From positions 1 to 64,000 of the forward strand of contig JAKJER010000017.1 of NCBI GenBank assembly GCA_022705325.1: 64,000 nucleotides of DNA, read 5' to 3'. The position numbers and the translations under genes were made by a program. Within the stretch, counting starts at the first letter, position 1. Every line of letters starts with the position of its first letter. Under the pieces are notes generated by a model, which made no database searches, was not told the DNA's origin, and was given only the letters and a program-made list of their open reading frames with translations. Below are positions 1-8,846 of this stretch, piece after piece. This DNA comes from Planctomycetota bacterium. Lineage in GTDB: Bacteria; Planctomycetota; Phycisphaerae; SM23-33.

Positions 1-1
1 C

Positions 2-61
2 AGGTACGGCCAGCTCGAAATCCAGAAAATCGCACGACGCAAGGATCGACTCTTGGTATAA
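2..61 (+). CDS. possible C-terminal end of a gene cut by the window start (transposase suspected)
   Basis: An open frame enters from the window edge and ends at the TAA at 59-61. It encodes about 19 residues, ending ARRKDRLLV, rich in basic residues. It is followed within 20 bases by two identical copies of an 18-bp sequence, an arrangement seen at the ends of some insertion sequences. The assignment to a transposase is inference from that context; the fragment is too short to identify and may not be coding. Confidence 0.22.
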   Translation, partial: RYGQLEIQKIARRKDRLLV

Positions 62-78
62 GACCCCAGGCACAGGGA

Positions 79-121
79 TGACATAATCGCTGTGGCGAAG
101 GGGTGACATAATCGCTGTGGC
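79..121. repeat. two direct copies of an 18-bp sequence, possible IS end
   Basis: TGACATAATCGCTGTGGC occurs at 79-96 and again, identically, at 104-121, a 25-base period. The copies lie just downstream of the putative gene end at 61. Repeated transposase-binding sites at an IS terminus would look like this, but the rest of the element lies outside the window. Confidence 0.45.
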
Positions 122-164
122 ACGACATCCCTTTTTCCCGGTGGCTGCCCGGCGCCGGGCCCGC

Positions 165-1589
165 TCAGCGGGACTTGTCCGCGACCGTCCGCAGCCACCG
201 CTCGGCCAACTGCTCCCGCGAGATCGAGTACGCCTCCCGTAAAGCCTCCTCGTCGCTCTTGCCCTGCTTGATCAACCGGACCATGGTGATGAACGCCCGG
301 CGATCCGAGGCGATCAGGAACTGCACCAGGCCCTGGGCCAGCCCGTAGTCGTAGGCGACGAGCCTGACTTCCTTGAAGACGTGCGAGATGTCGCGGCGCT
401 CCCTGACCGCGGTGCGGCAGGCGGACAGCAGCTTGTTCCTTGCCTGCGTGCGGACGCCCTTGGGTTCCAGCACGTCGCAGACGAGGGTCTCGGCGATGCC
501 CTCGTTGATCCAGTCCGGAACCGGACGCGGATTGATGTAGCGGGCCAGGAAGGCGTGGCTGGACTCGTGCACCAGGATCTCGTAGAACCAGTCCCGCGTG
601 GGGGTGTTGCCGATGACGATGCAGACGAAATGCCCCCGGTGGTATTGGAACCCGGCCGCCCTGGCGTAGTCCGTCTCCATCACTCGTGTGGCGAAGGCCT
701 GGTAGTGGGACTTCTCCCAGAAGACGTAGAGGACGCACTTGCCCGCCCAGACGTTGGTCTGGGGCGGCAGGGCGAACTGCTTGAGCATCGCGGAGTAGAT
801 CCCCTCCATGTTCTCCGACAGGGCCTTGTCCTGGCCGGGCGACCAGGACGAGTAGATCAGGAAGTGCGGCGTCTCGATCAGATGCAGCGCGGGGGCGATC
901 TGCTTGCCTTTCTCCGCGAGCGCCTCGGCATATTTGCGGTTCACGGCGGCCTGGAGCGGGCTGGTGGGCATCACCACCTGCGCCACGCGGGCCTCGTCGT
1001 CGCTGCGGGCCTTGTCGCTCGGGGCCTCCTTGCCGGCCAGCACCGCCGGCGAGGTCCCCTTGTCCGCCTTGACCCGGTACATGCTGAGCAGAAAGCCGTC
1101 CAGGCTGATCGCCCCGTTGTCGCGCTCGCTGTGGATCTCCAGCGTGTGCTTGCCCTCGCTCACCGAGGCCAGGGCGACCTGGACGTACTGCCAGTCCCGG
1201 TCCTGGCGCCCCCAGCCGTAGGTCGTGGGCACGCTGACGCGAACGCCGGGCCCCTTGCCGTCCAGCACCAGGCGCAACTCCGCGCCGCCGGCGGTCAGGC
1301 GGGCGACGCGCAGCGTCACCCACAGCTCCAGCGCGACGCGCGGCAGATCGATGTTGTACTTCAGCCAATCGCCCTTGCTGTTGCCCCACCCGTTGCCCAC
1401 CGCCCGGCCCCCCGAGGCTGGATACATGATCCGCACAAGCGAGTCGCTCTGGCACTGCTTGGAGACGAAGTCCTCCGCCTCCACCCACGCGCGGATCTCC
1501 ACGGGCGGCTTCGGCTCAGCCGCCATGCACGCGCCGGCGGCAAGGAGCAGAAGCAAAGCAAAGGCGGCAGGTGTGCATCTCTTCCCCAT
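165..1589 (-). CDS. secreted gluzincin-like (HExxH) peptidase-family protein with N-terminal carbohydrate-binding-like domain
   Basis: A 474-residue protein. The ATG at 1589 is preferred over the one 11 codons upstream because it begins a clear signal peptide (KR, then an ALLLLLAA core, cleavage near residue 24). Residues about 35-175 resemble a beta-sandwich CBM6/CBM35-type module (AWVEAEDF, GNGWGNSKGDWLKY). Residues about 235-470 look like a peptidase-MA/DUF1570-type domain: HESSH at 341-345 fits HExxH and INEGIAE at 361-367 supplies a candidate third zinc ligand. Such domains are common in planctomycetes and their substrates are mostly unknown. It may be an exported zinc protease or a degenerate relative. 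Catalysis is inferred from the motif only. Confidence 0.72.
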   Translation of the reverse strand: MGKRCTPAAFALLLLLAAGACMAAEPKPPVEIRAWVEAEDFVSKQCQSDSLVRIMYPASGGRAVGNGWGNSKGDWLKYNIDLPRVALELWVTLRVARLTAGGAELRLVLDGKGPGVRVSVPTTYGWGRQDRDWQYVQVALASVSEGKHTLEIHSERDNGAISLDGFLLSMYRVKADKGTSPAVLAGKEAPSDKARSDDEARVAQVVMPTSPLQAAVNRKYAEALAEKGKQIAPALHLIETPHFLIYSSWSPGQDKALSENMEGIYSAMLKQFALPPQTNVWAGKCVLYVFWEKSHYQAFATRVMETDYARAAGFQYHRGHFVCIVIGNTPTRDWFYEILVHESSHAFLARYINPRPVPDWINEGIAETLVCDVLEPKGVRTQARNKLLSACRTAVRERRDISHVFKEVRLVAYDYGLAQGLVQFLIASDRRAFITMVRLIKQGKSDEEALREAYSISREQLAERWLRTVADKSR

Positions 1590-1705
1590 GTCACACTCCC
1601 TCAGCAGGCTGCCCCGCTCCACCGCGGAACCGTTCTCAATGTCACTTATCGCCTGCGCCCCTAGTATAGAGCAAACCAGCAGGCTTTGGCGAGGTTTGGG
1701 ACAGG

Positions 1706-2047
1706 CTAGACGACTTCGTTGAGCGTCCGCAATAAGCAGGCGACCTCCCTGGTGATCTTGGGTCCCAACCGGCCAAGCGCAGGCCCAAGCTCACGTTTCA
1801 GAATCGGCGTAATCATCCGGACCAGCATGGCGCTTTGGTGGCTGAGTGGGTTATGCGGTGTTGCAGGAACCGTGATATCGAGTTGGGTGGGAGGATAACT
1901 GGTGATCGGGCATGCCAACACGTAGCTGCTACTGCGATTGAACGCATCCCTCGACACGATCACCCACATGCGATTCTTGTCGCCCATCGGATGATTGTCC
2001 GGCACCTGGTCCCACCCGCGCATTTCCCCTTGGAGAGGATCGCTCAT
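1706..2047 (-). CDS. MazF/PemK-family toxin
   Basis: A 113-residue protein. The segment RMWVIVSRDAFNRSSSYVLA followed by CPITS matches the conserved core of MazF/PemK endoribonucleases (normally RPVVVVSRDAFN...VCPITS). The N-terminus GEMRGWDQVPD is more diverged than usual. These toxins cleave mRNA at short motifs and are neutralised by a co-encoded antitoxin. The start codon overlaps the stop of the upstream ribbon-helix-helix gene by 4 bases (ATGA), the usual antitoxin-toxin order and coupling. Activity is not provable from sequence; the diverged N-terminus could mean a weakened toxin. Confidence 0.82.
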   Translation of the reverse strand: MSDPLQGEMRGWDQVPDNHPMGDKNRMWVIVSRDAFNRSSSYVLACPITSYPPTQLDITVPATPHNPLSHQSAMLVRMITPILKRELGPALGRLGPKITREVACLLRTLNEVV

Positions 2048-2304
2048 AAGGACGAGTCCTTCAGGATGCGAAGCGAAGACTGCCCGCCTTGCCGCACGAT
2101 CTGGTCCTCTTCGGCAATCTGCTCCGGCGAACGGCTCCTCAGCGCGTTCTCGATCATCTCGTCTTCCGCCTTACGCCTTCGCCGCTTGAGCCATCCTCGA
2201 AGTGCCAAACGAACCACCCGGTTGAAGTTATCCGGCCCCTGGAACTGCTCGATATCCTCTACCATCCTCGTCGAGAGGCGCACCGACTTGGTTACCGTTG
2301 GCAT
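2044..2304 (-). CDS. ribbon-helix-helix antitoxin partner of MazF-like toxin
   Basis: An 86-residue protein starting at the ATG at 2304, after an AGAGGTG ribosome site. The N-terminus TKSVRLSTRMVEDIEQF and the following NFNRVVRLALRGWLKRRRR resemble a CopG/Arc-type ribbon-helix-helix DNA-binding fold. The acidic, glutamate-rich C-terminal half would wrap the toxin. RHH antitoxins repress their own operon by binding upstream operators. The stop overlaps the toxin start, so the two are probably translationally coupled. The identity rests on fold-like pattern and position, not on a close family match. Confidence 0.78.
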   Translation of the reverse strand: MPTVTKSVRLSTRMVEDIEQFQGPDNFNRVVRLALRGWLKRRRRKAEDEMIENALRSRSPEQIAEEDQIVRQGGQSSLRILKDSSL

Positions 2305-2314
2305 GTAACACCTC

Positions 2315-2350
2315 TTGTATTGCAGATTAGCAACACAAGTAATAATACAA
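2315..2350. promoter_or_regulatory. candidate operator/promoter of the toxin-antitoxin operon
   Basis: An AT-rich stretch lies directly upstream of the antitoxin. It holds a 7-bp inverted repeat, TTGTATT at 2315-2321 and AATACAA at 2344-2350, in a generally GC-rich region. This is where an autoregulating RHH antitoxin would bind. The operator role is inferred from position and symmetry. Confidence 0.35.
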
Positions 2351-2393
2351 CACATCCCCTCAGGAGTCAAGAACCCTGTAGAGATTAAGGTAA

Positions 2394-3692
2394 CTACGGC
2401 TTGCCAAGGTGCTTGTCGGCGAAGTCCATGTAGCGCTGCCAGTCGAAGTCGGTCACGTCGTGCTTGCCCGTGCGGATGTGGTAGCCGACGGTAGTCATGA
2501 CCGGCTGGTTGACCGCCGGCATGTCGGGCGACTCCAGCGCGGGCTTGCCCAGCAGGCGATAGACCACCCCCGCGTGGTAGGCGGAGAGATACTCGCCCTT
2601 GGGGTCGGCCCACTTGTCCTGCTCGGCGCTGGCCACGTAGACGGGGCGCGGGGCGGCCAGGGCGACCAGCATGTGCTGGTCGAGGGGCAGTTCGCCCTCG
2701 TTGGCGTTGTACTTCTTGAAGTTGTCGCAGAACCAGTGCGGGAAGGACGTGTTGATGCGGTGCACGCTCTCGCCGATGACCCGCCGGCTCAGCGCCGCCC
2801 CGCCGCAGCCGGAGTCGTTCGAGATCACGATCGCGAACCGCTCGTCCTGCGCCCCGGCCCACAGCGAGGTCTTGCCCAGCCGCGAGTGGCCCACGACGGC
2901 GACCTTCTTGCCGTCGATCAGCTTGTCGCTCTGGAGGCAGTCCAGCGCCCGGCTGAGCCCCCACGCCCACGCGCCGATGGCCCCCCACTCGTCCGGGGCG
3001 GGGTGGGTCTGGCCCGGCTTGTAGTACAGCGGGTGGATGCCGTTGGAGAAGTCGTTGAAGTCCGGGTCGATGTCGCCATAGTACGCCGTCGCCACCGCGT
3101 AGCCGCGCTCGACGATCATCTCGAAGGGCCATCGCGACTTGGCCGCCCCGCGGGTCTTCTCGTCGGCCTGCGCAGCCTTGCCCGTGCGACGGTCGTAGGT
3201 CATGCCCAGCCGCACGGCGGGATCGGTCGTCGTCGTGTGGTTGCCCTGGAAGTTGAGCATCACGAAGGCCGGCGCGGGCTTGGAGGCCGCCGACTTGGGC
3301 GCGTAGATCAGCAGGTCCATCCCGGGCCCGTCGTCCTTGCCCGTGAACTTGACGCGCACCTGCTTGCGGATCGCCTTGCCGCCCAGGGCGTCGTCGGCGC
3401 TCTCCAGCACCTCGAAGGTCATCTTCTCGGACCTGCCCGCGACGGTCCGGCCGTACATGTACGTCTCGAAGAGCTTCAGGACTTCCGGGCGGCGCTTGGT
3501 CCGCCACGTCTCGGCGTCGGTCACTTTCGTCCCGTCCTGCATGACCAGCAGATCCGGCAGCGTGTAGGCCGGGATCTTCGATTCGTCGTAGTTCGGCGGG
3601 GCCACGGCGGGCTTGTCGGCCGCGACCGCGAAGGAACCCACCGCGGCAATCAGCAGACCCACCAGGACAAGAGAGCGAGCGAATGTCTTCAT
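2394..3692 (-). CDS. glucuronoyl methylesterase-like CE15 alpha/beta hydrolase, secreted
   Basis: A 432-residue protein with an N-terminal signal peptide (cleavage near AVAA at 22-25). The nucleophile motif GHSRLGK at 268-274 (Ser270) is the GxSRxGK signature of carbohydrate esterase family 15, which cleaves ester bonds between glucuronic acid in xylan and lignin alcohols. GAWAWGLSRALD just upstream and the histidine-containing segment YHIRTGKHDVTDFDW near 404-418, likely holding the catalytic His, also fit CE15. The neighbouring sulfatase, and the GH51 and GH109-like genes further on, suggest plant or algal polysaccharide degradation. Substrate is inferred from the family. Confidence 0.85.
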   Translation of the reverse strand: MKTFARSLVLVGLLIAAVGSFAVAADKPAVAPPNYDESKIPAYTLPDLLVMQDGTKVTDAETWRTKRRPEVLKLFETYMYGRTVAGRSEKMTFEVLESADDALGGKAIRKQVRVKFTGKDDGPGMDLLIYAPKSAASKPAPAFVMLNFQGNHTTTTDPAVRLGMTYDRRTGKAAQADEKTRGAAKSRWPFEMIVERGYAVATAYYGDIDPDFNDFSNGIHPLYYKPGQTHPAPDEWGAIGAWAWGLSRALDCLQSDKLIDGKKVAVVGHSRLGKTSLWAGAQDERFAIVISNDSGCGGAALSRRVIGESVHRINTSFPHWFCDNFKKYNANEGELPLDQHMLVALAAPRPVYVASAEQDKWADPKGEYLSAYHAGVVYRLLGKPALESPDMPAVNQPVMTTVGYHIRTGKHDVTDFDWQRYMDFADKHLGKP

Positions 3693-3785
3693 AGTGTCAC
3701 CTCGAGTTGTGGATGTCCTTGATACCCAAGGCCCCGCCGGAAGGCAAGCCCGAAGAGGCGATCGTACCAGGCAGCGGCCGAACGC

Positions 3786-5189
3786 CTATTGTTCCTGCAC
3801 GTCCTTGGCCCAGTGCTCGTGCAGCCTGGTCAGGCGTTTGACGATCTCGCCGTTCTCGGCGGCCTGGTTCTTCGTCTCGGTCACGTCCTGCGCCAGGTTG
3901 GACAGGAAGATCTTGTCCGGCTTGGGCAGGTCGGCGGGCCGGTCGGCGCCGAGCGGGTCCTGGGCGTTGGCCACGAGCTTCCAGTCGCCCTCGCGGACGG
4001 CCCACTGGTTGCCCAGTTGCCAGTGCATCACGCGGTGAGGCGAGTCCGCCGACGCGGATTTCAGCATCTCCGCGACCGACAGCCCGTCGATCCTGTGGGC
4101 GGGTTTGTCCAGCCCGCACAGATCGACCAGCGTGGGCAGGACGTCGATGCTGCCGCCCCACTGGCTGCGGACTTCGCCCTGCGGAATCACGCCCGGCATG
4201 GACACGATGGCCGGCACGCGGATGCCGCCCTCGAAGAGCGAGAACTTGCACCCGCGATACGGCCCGGCCGACCCGCCGCCGAAGTTCGTCCGCTCCTCGC
4301 GGCTATGGCCCTGGTCGGCGATGAAGAGGATGACGGTGTTCTCGCGGAGCTTGAGGCGGTCGACCTCGTCGAGGACCTGCCCGATCTGGCGGTCGAGCGT
4401 GGCCAGGAAGGCGGCGTAGGAGCGGCGCGGCTCGGGCATGTCGGCGAAACGCTGGCGGTCTTCCACCTTGGCCTGCGTGGGGTAGTGAGGCATGTTGAAG
4501 GGCAGGTAGAGGAAGAACGGGCGGTCCTTGTTGGCGTCCAGGAACCGCTTGGCCTCGCGGACGATCAGGTCCCCGATATGCGTGCCGTCCTCGAACACTT
4601 CCTTGCCGTCGCGATAGAGGTCATGGCGGTTGGGTCCGTGCCAGTAGAAGAAGTGCGAGTAGTTGTCGATGCACCCGCCCAGGTGCCCGAAGGCCTCGTC
4701 GAAGCCCTGCGCGTTGGGCTGGCAGCGCTCGCTGGTGCCCAGGTGCCACTTGCCGAACAGCGCGGTGCGGTAGCCCGCCTGGCGGAACACCTCGGCCATC
4801 GTGATCTGCTCGGTGGGCATGCCGTCCTTGCCCGGGATCGACGGGGCGTTGTTGGGCAGTTGGGCCCGGTGCGGGTAGCGCCCGGTCATCAGCCCGGCCC
4901 GCGAGGGCGAGCAGACGCTGCTGGGGGCGTACCACTGCGTCATCCGCACGCCGCGAGCGGCCAGGGCGTCGAGGTTGGGCGTGTGCAGGTCCTTGGCGCC
5001 GTAGCAGCCGAGATCGATCGAGCCCTGATCGTCGCTGTAGATCAGGATGACGTTGGGGCGGCGCTTCTTGTCGCCCGTCTGGGCCGGCGCCCGCAGGGCG
5101 GGCAGGCCGGCGGCCGACGCGCCTGCAAGGGCGGCCAGGGAGCGATGAAGAAACGCGCGACGAGTGACAGACGAACCGTGTGAGGACAT
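3786..5189 (-). CDS. Tat-exported arylsulfatase (formylglycine-type sulfatase)
   Basis: A 467-residue protein. SVTRRAFLHR at the N-terminus is a twin-arginine signal. The sulfatase signature CSPSR at 93-97, followed by AGLMTGRYP, marks the cysteine that maturation enzymes convert to formylglycine. ILIYSDDQG at 48-56 provides metal-binding aspartates, and FGKWHLG and the ADQGH segment fit later active-site elements. It would remove sulfate esters from an exogenous glycan in the periplasm or outside the cell. AAGGAG lies upstream of the ATG at 5189. Specific substrate cannot be told from the sequence. Confidence 0.92.
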   Translation of the reverse strand: MSSHGSSVTRRAFLHRSLAALAGASAAGLPALRAPAQTGDKKRRPNVILIYSDDQGSIDLGCYGAKDLHTPNLDALAARGVRMTQWYAPSSVCSPSRAGLMTGRYPHRAQLPNNAPSIPGKDGMPTEQITMAEVFRQAGYRTALFGKWHLGTSERCQPNAQGFDEAFGHLGGCIDNYSHFFYWHGPNRHDLYRDGKEVFEDGTHIGDLIVREAKRFLDANKDRPFFLYLPFNMPHYPTQAKVEDRQRFADMPEPRRSYAAFLATLDRQIGQVLDEVDRLKLRENTVILFIADQGHSREERTNFGGGSAGPYRGCKFSLFEGGIRVPAIVSMPGVIPQGEVRSQWGGSIDVLPTLVDLCGLDKPAHRIDGLSVAEMLKSASADSPHRVMHWQLGNQWAVREGDWKLVANAQDPLGADRPADLPKPDKIFLSNLAQDVTETKNQAAENGEIVKRLTRLHEHWAKDVQEQ

Positions 5190-5254
5190 GAAGTCTCCTT
5201 ATGACTCGACAGCCGAAGCCACGTCTTCAATGGTCAATAGGCAATGGACAATGG

Positions 5255-7561
5255 TCAGTCGGTGGCCCGTCGTCCGTCGCCGCCGCCGCTGAGGTAGTGC
5301 AGCAGATTCAGCACGACGGACTGGGCGGACTCGCCGGTCAGCCCGCGGATGCCGTAGGCGTTCACGCCAGCCAGGGCGCCGGTGACGTCCTCTCGACTGA
5401 ACACGATGGCCAGGCGGTTCTGGACGAGCATGGCGCGGAGGCGGAGGTCGTGTCGCTGGCTGCCCAGGGCCATCGAGAACTCGCGGCGGTAGTTGACGCC
5501 CTTGATCGTCTCGACGCCCTGGTAGGCGACGTGGCTGGCCAGCGGGCGGACCAGTTCGTCGGGAAACAGCGGGAAGACCTGCGCCTCGAAGGAGCTGACG
5601 AAGTCGGCGGACCCGCCGGCTGCGTCGGCGATCAGCGATCCTCCGCCGGCCAGGAACGTCTTGAGGGCCTGGGTCTGGGAGGGCGTAAGGGTGAAGGCTT
5701 TCGTGCCGGTCATGACGGCCAGCTTGTGGCGGGCGGGGTCGAGTTGGTCGATCTCGACGGCCTGGTCGGCCTGAATCCGGATGTTGTGCTGGTTGCGGGC
5801 GAGGATGCCCAGGCGTTTCCAGGCCAGGGGCTCGGGGTCCCAGTTGCCCTTGTGTCGCAGGCGGACGATGGCGTAGACGGCGGCGGGTTTGACGTCGGCG
5901 CGACGCGTCAGGACGGGCCAGGGCGACACGCCGCGAGGGCGAAGCGGCGAGCGATCGGTGGCGTGGAGGTAGAGGTTCGTCGCCAGCTCGTACCACGGGC
6001 GCTGGGTCTGGCCCGGGCCAAGCTGGAGGGCCAGCGACAGCTCGCGCGGCGCGTGGACGGCCAGCAGCCGAATGCCGTTGGACATCGCCGTCAGCCCGCC
6101 CATGTCGCGCGGAGTGAAGTACAGGCGATAGAGCGGGTGGCGGTCGTCCAGGCGGGTCAGCGGATAGTCCGGGAACATCCGGCGGTAGACCTTCTGCATG
6201 TCCAGCGTGAACGTGCCGCTGTTGCAGGCGGCCTCGGACAGGATCGACCCGCCCTGCTGGACGAACTGGCGCAAGCGATCGATCTGCCGGTCGTCCAGCT
6301 CGATGGGGCCGGCGCCGGAGATGTAGACGATGGGCGCGTCCTGGAGGTCGGCCAGCGGGGCGTCCGCCGACACCACCTGCCAGGCGACCGGGCGCTCGAA
6401 GGCATAGCTGACGAAGCGGGTGAAGTTGGCAATGTCGCGCGGGCGGGTGTTCCACTTGCCGGCGTAGTTGAGCTTGTTGACGAGGATGGGGTCTCGTCCG
6501 CGGGCCAGGAAGAGAACGGCAAAGGAGGTGTCCTCGACGGCCAGTTCGAGCGGTCCCCAGGCCCCGTCGCCGCGTTGGAGCGAGAGCAGTTCCGCCGCCC
6601 CCTCGGCGAACCAGTTCTTTCCGCCGATGTACTTGAACCCGCTGGCCAGGCCCACCCGCTCCAGGCAGTACAGCCAGTACAGGTGCCACTCCATGCCCTT
6701 GTTGGGGTTCTCGCTGACCGAGAAGTTCTTGGCCAGCCAGTCCAGGGCCCCGGTGACGGGCTTGTACTCGGGCGCCTCCGTGCAGCGGAGGAATTCCTCG
6801 CGTCGCAGGGCGTCGAAGCAGACGTAGAGCGTGGCCAGTCCGGCGGCCGTCATCGAGCCGTACGTCCGCGTGGCGGGTCGGCCGGGCGGGATGAGGTAGC
6901 CCCACCCGCCGTCGGTCTGCTGCTGGGCCAGCCAGTGCTTCTGGACCGTCTGCCAGTATCCCGCGGGCACCTCGACGCCGCGCTGGGCGCCCGCCCACAC
7001 GCCCATGACGGCCATCTGGCTGTTGGAGTTGTCGTACTCGTCGGACGGCTTGTTGCCGCAGGAGGTGTAGGTGTAGCCGCCTTCGCGGTTGGCGGCGCGG
7101 ATGAGCCAGTCCACGTCCTTCTCCAGCAGCGGCTGGACGGTGCGGTCGCGGTAGGCGGCCAGGGCGCACGCCCGCAGAGACACCGCGTACGTGCCGGTCA
7201 GCTTCGCCTGGGTCAGCCACTTCATGCCGCGTCTAACGGGCTCCCTGGCGTGCTCGTCGCTGGCGGTCAGCAAGGCGTACAGGCACAGGGCGGTCTTGCC
7301 CCCGTAGCGCGGGTTGGACAACTCGTACTCGCCACGGACCTCGCCGTCGGGCCCGATCTGGGCCAGCAGGAAGGCCTCCGCCCTGCGAATGGCCGCGTCC
7401 AGCGGACTGGCCGAGCGCGAGGGCAAAGGCGAAGCGGGCGAATCCGCCGGCTGGGTGGCCGCCGCCGGCGCCGCGACAGCCGCGGGCAGCGGCGCCGGCT
7501 GGGCGCGGACGGCCGCGACAGCCAGGGCAAGCACCACCCCAAACGCCGCCGCCTGCCGCAT
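5255..7561 (-). CDS. secreted DUF4159 protein with squalene-cyclase-like (alpha/alpha barrel) N-terminal half
   Basis: About 768 residues from the ATG at 7561, which opens a signal peptide (QAAAFGVVLALAVAAVRAQ). The alternative upstream start at 7597 is a GTG. The first ~320 residues carry repeats such as EGGYTYTSCGNK, DGGWGYLIPP and GDGAWGPLELA, typical of the prenyltransferase/squalene-oxidase repeat fold. The second half has DUF4159 features (PIVYISGAGPIELDDRQIDR, then RQFVQQGGSILSEAACNSG), followed by a related segment (KLAVMTGTKAFTLTPSQ, then FLAGGGSLIADAAGGSADF). These proteins are common in planctomycetes and uncharacterised. No enzymatic function should be assumed. Confidence 0.82.
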   Translation of the reverse strand: MRQAAAFGVVLALAVAAVRAQPAPLPAAVAAPAAATQPADSPASPLPSRSASPLDAAIRRAEAFLLAQIGPDGEVRGEYELSNPRYGGKTALCLYALLTASDEHAREPVRRGMKWLTQAKLTGTYAVSLRACALAAYRDRTVQPLLEKDVDWLIRAANREGGYTYTSCGNKPSDEYDNSNSQMAVMGVWAGAQRGVEVPAGYWQTVQKHWLAQQQTDGGWGYLIPPGRPATRTYGSMTAAGLATLYVCFDALRREEFLRCTEAPEYKPVTGALDWLAKNFSVSENPNKGMEWHLYWLYCLERVGLASGFKYIGGKNWFAEGAAELLSLQRGDGAWGPLELAVEDTSFAVLFLARGRDPILVNKLNYAGKWNTRPRDIANFTRFVSYAFERPVAWQVVSADAPLADLQDAPIVYISGAGPIELDDRQIDRLRQFVQQGGSILSEAACNSGTFTLDMQKVYRRMFPDYPLTRLDDRHPLYRLYFTPRDMGGLTAMSNGIRLLAVHAPRELSLALQLGPGQTQRPWYELATNLYLHATDRSPLRPRGVSPWPVLTRRADVKPAAVYAIVRLRHKGNWDPEPLAWKRLGILARNQHNIRIQADQAVEIDQLDPARHKLAVMTGTKAFTLTPSQTQALKTFLAGGGSLIADAAGGSADFVSSFEAQVFPLFPDELVRPLASHVAYQGVETIKGVNYRREFSMALGSQRHDLRLRAMLVQNRLAIVFSREDVTGALAGVNAYGIRGLTGESAQSVVLNLLHYLSGGGDGRRATD

Positions 7562-7623
7562 CGTCCTCGAATTCCGGCCGTTATGCGCGATGCTCACGAT
7601 TCGCGATCCGCATTCCGCAGTTC

Positions 7624-8733
7624 TTACTCAACCTTCCAGATCATCTCGATCTGGGGGGTCTGCAACCGTTGCATTTGCGCCTTGACGTCCAGGTCGGGCT
7701 CCTGGCTGCGGAAGAAGGCGTAGAAGAACCAGCCCCGCTTGCTGTACTCCACCACGGTGGGCTTGTCCAGCTTGGCCAGTTCGATCGCCCGGTCAATCGC
7801 CTGGTTGAGGTATCCGATGCCGTCGATCAGCCCGAACTCCTTGGCCTCTTCGGCGAGATAGATCTTCCCGTTGAGCGGTTCGGTCTGCTTGTAGTTGACC
7901 ACTTCCTGCTTGGGCGTGCCCTCGTAGAACGTCATGGCAACGGTGCTCTCTTTGGTCTTGAGCCGGCTGCCCCGCCCGTCCTTAACGATGGTGTTGAACC
8001 GCTGCTGCATCTGGTCCAGCACCGACTGCATGTGCTTGCGCTGCAGGTCGCTCATGGGGCGGACCGGGCTGATCTCGTCCTTCCAGGCGGCCGCGTCGCT
8101 GGAGCGGATCACCACCGGCTCCAGGCCCAGCTTGTCCAGCGTGCCGCTGACGTTGACCCAGGCGGCGATCACGCCGATCGAACCGGTGATGGTGGTGGGC
8201 TCGGCGAAGATCTCATTGGCCGGCGCCGAGACGTAGTAGCCGCCGCTGGCGGCCGTGCCGCCCATCGACACCACCACCGTCTTGCCCTTGTCCCTCAACT
8301 GCTTGACGCGGGAGTAGATCTGGTCGGAGGCTGAGACCCCCCCGCCGGGCGAGTCGACGCGAAGGACCAGGGCCTTGATCGACTCAGCGGTGCTGACTTC
8401 GCGGAAGAACTGCTCGAAGTCGTCGGCCGACCTGTCGTTGATCACGCCCGAGATGGTGTACACGGCCACCACCTGGTTCTCCTTGCCCATGCGGAGGGTC
8501 TGCGTGCCGAAACTGCTGCCTGCCGCCACGCTGACCAGGGCCAGCAGATAGACGTTGAAGGCGATCGACAGGATGAAGATCATGATGCCCAGGCTGCGGA
8601 GCATCCGGCGTCCGAGGCTGCGTTTGGGGGCCTGGGTCCACCATGTCGGCGGCTGATACCACCACGGTGGCGGCGAAGGCTGGTTGCGAAGGGCGCCCGA
8701 GAGTTCCGTGTTCGAGGGAGGTTGGCTGGTCAT
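7624..8733 (-). CDS. sppA: signal peptide peptidase SppA-type S49 protease
   Basis: A 369-residue protein starting at the ATG at 8733 with a good GGAG site; the upstream in-frame ATG has no such site. One membrane helix lies at about 48-70 after a proline/tryptophan-rich cytoplasmic tail. S49 motifs are clear: LRVDSPGGGVSASDQIY at 124-140 and VSMGGTAASGGYYVSAP at 155-171, where Ser163 is the expected nucleophile, followed by TTITGSIGVIAAW. It would degrade signal-peptide remnants in the membrane. The length fits the short single-domain SppA form, not the 67-kDa E. coli form. Confidence 0.9.
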   Translation of the reverse strand: MTSQPPSNTELSGALRNQPSPPPWWYQPPTWWTQAPKRSLGRRMLRSLGIMIFILSIAFNVYLLALVSVAAGSSFGTQTLRMGKENQVVAVYTISGVINDRSADDFEQFFREVSTAESIKALVLRVDSPGGGVSASDQIYSRVKQLRDKGKTVVVSMGGTAASGGYYVSAPANEIFAEPTTITGSIGVIAAWVNVSGTLDKLGLEPVVIRSSDAAAWKDEISPVRPMSDLQRKHMQSVLDQMQQRFNTIVKDGRGSRLKTKESTVAMTFYEGTPKQEVVNYKQTEPLNGKIYLAEEAKEFGLIDGIGYLNQAIDRAIELAKLDKPTVVEYSKRGWFFYAFFRSQEPDLDVKAQMQRLQTPQIEMIWKVE

Positions 8734-8846
8734 GATATCTCCTTCACCGCCGGCGTGCGGCCCCATGCCTCGCGCCGTCCGGGAAGTCTGGGCCCCAGTG
8801 TACCATCCCCGCCAGCCGCGCCCAACATCAAACGCCGGCGCGGCGG

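Noticed and set aside
2305..3507. N-terminal extension of the antitoxin gene to a 487-codon protein
   Set aside because: The extension is an out-of-frame shadow of the CE15 esterase; the ATG at 2304 has a ribosome site and starts the RHH fold.
5201..7723. Long plus-strand open frame of 840 codons opposite the DUF4159 gene
   Set aside because: It is antisense to a clear gene, has no recognisable domain and an arginine/glycine/valine-heavy composition typical of GC-rich shadows.
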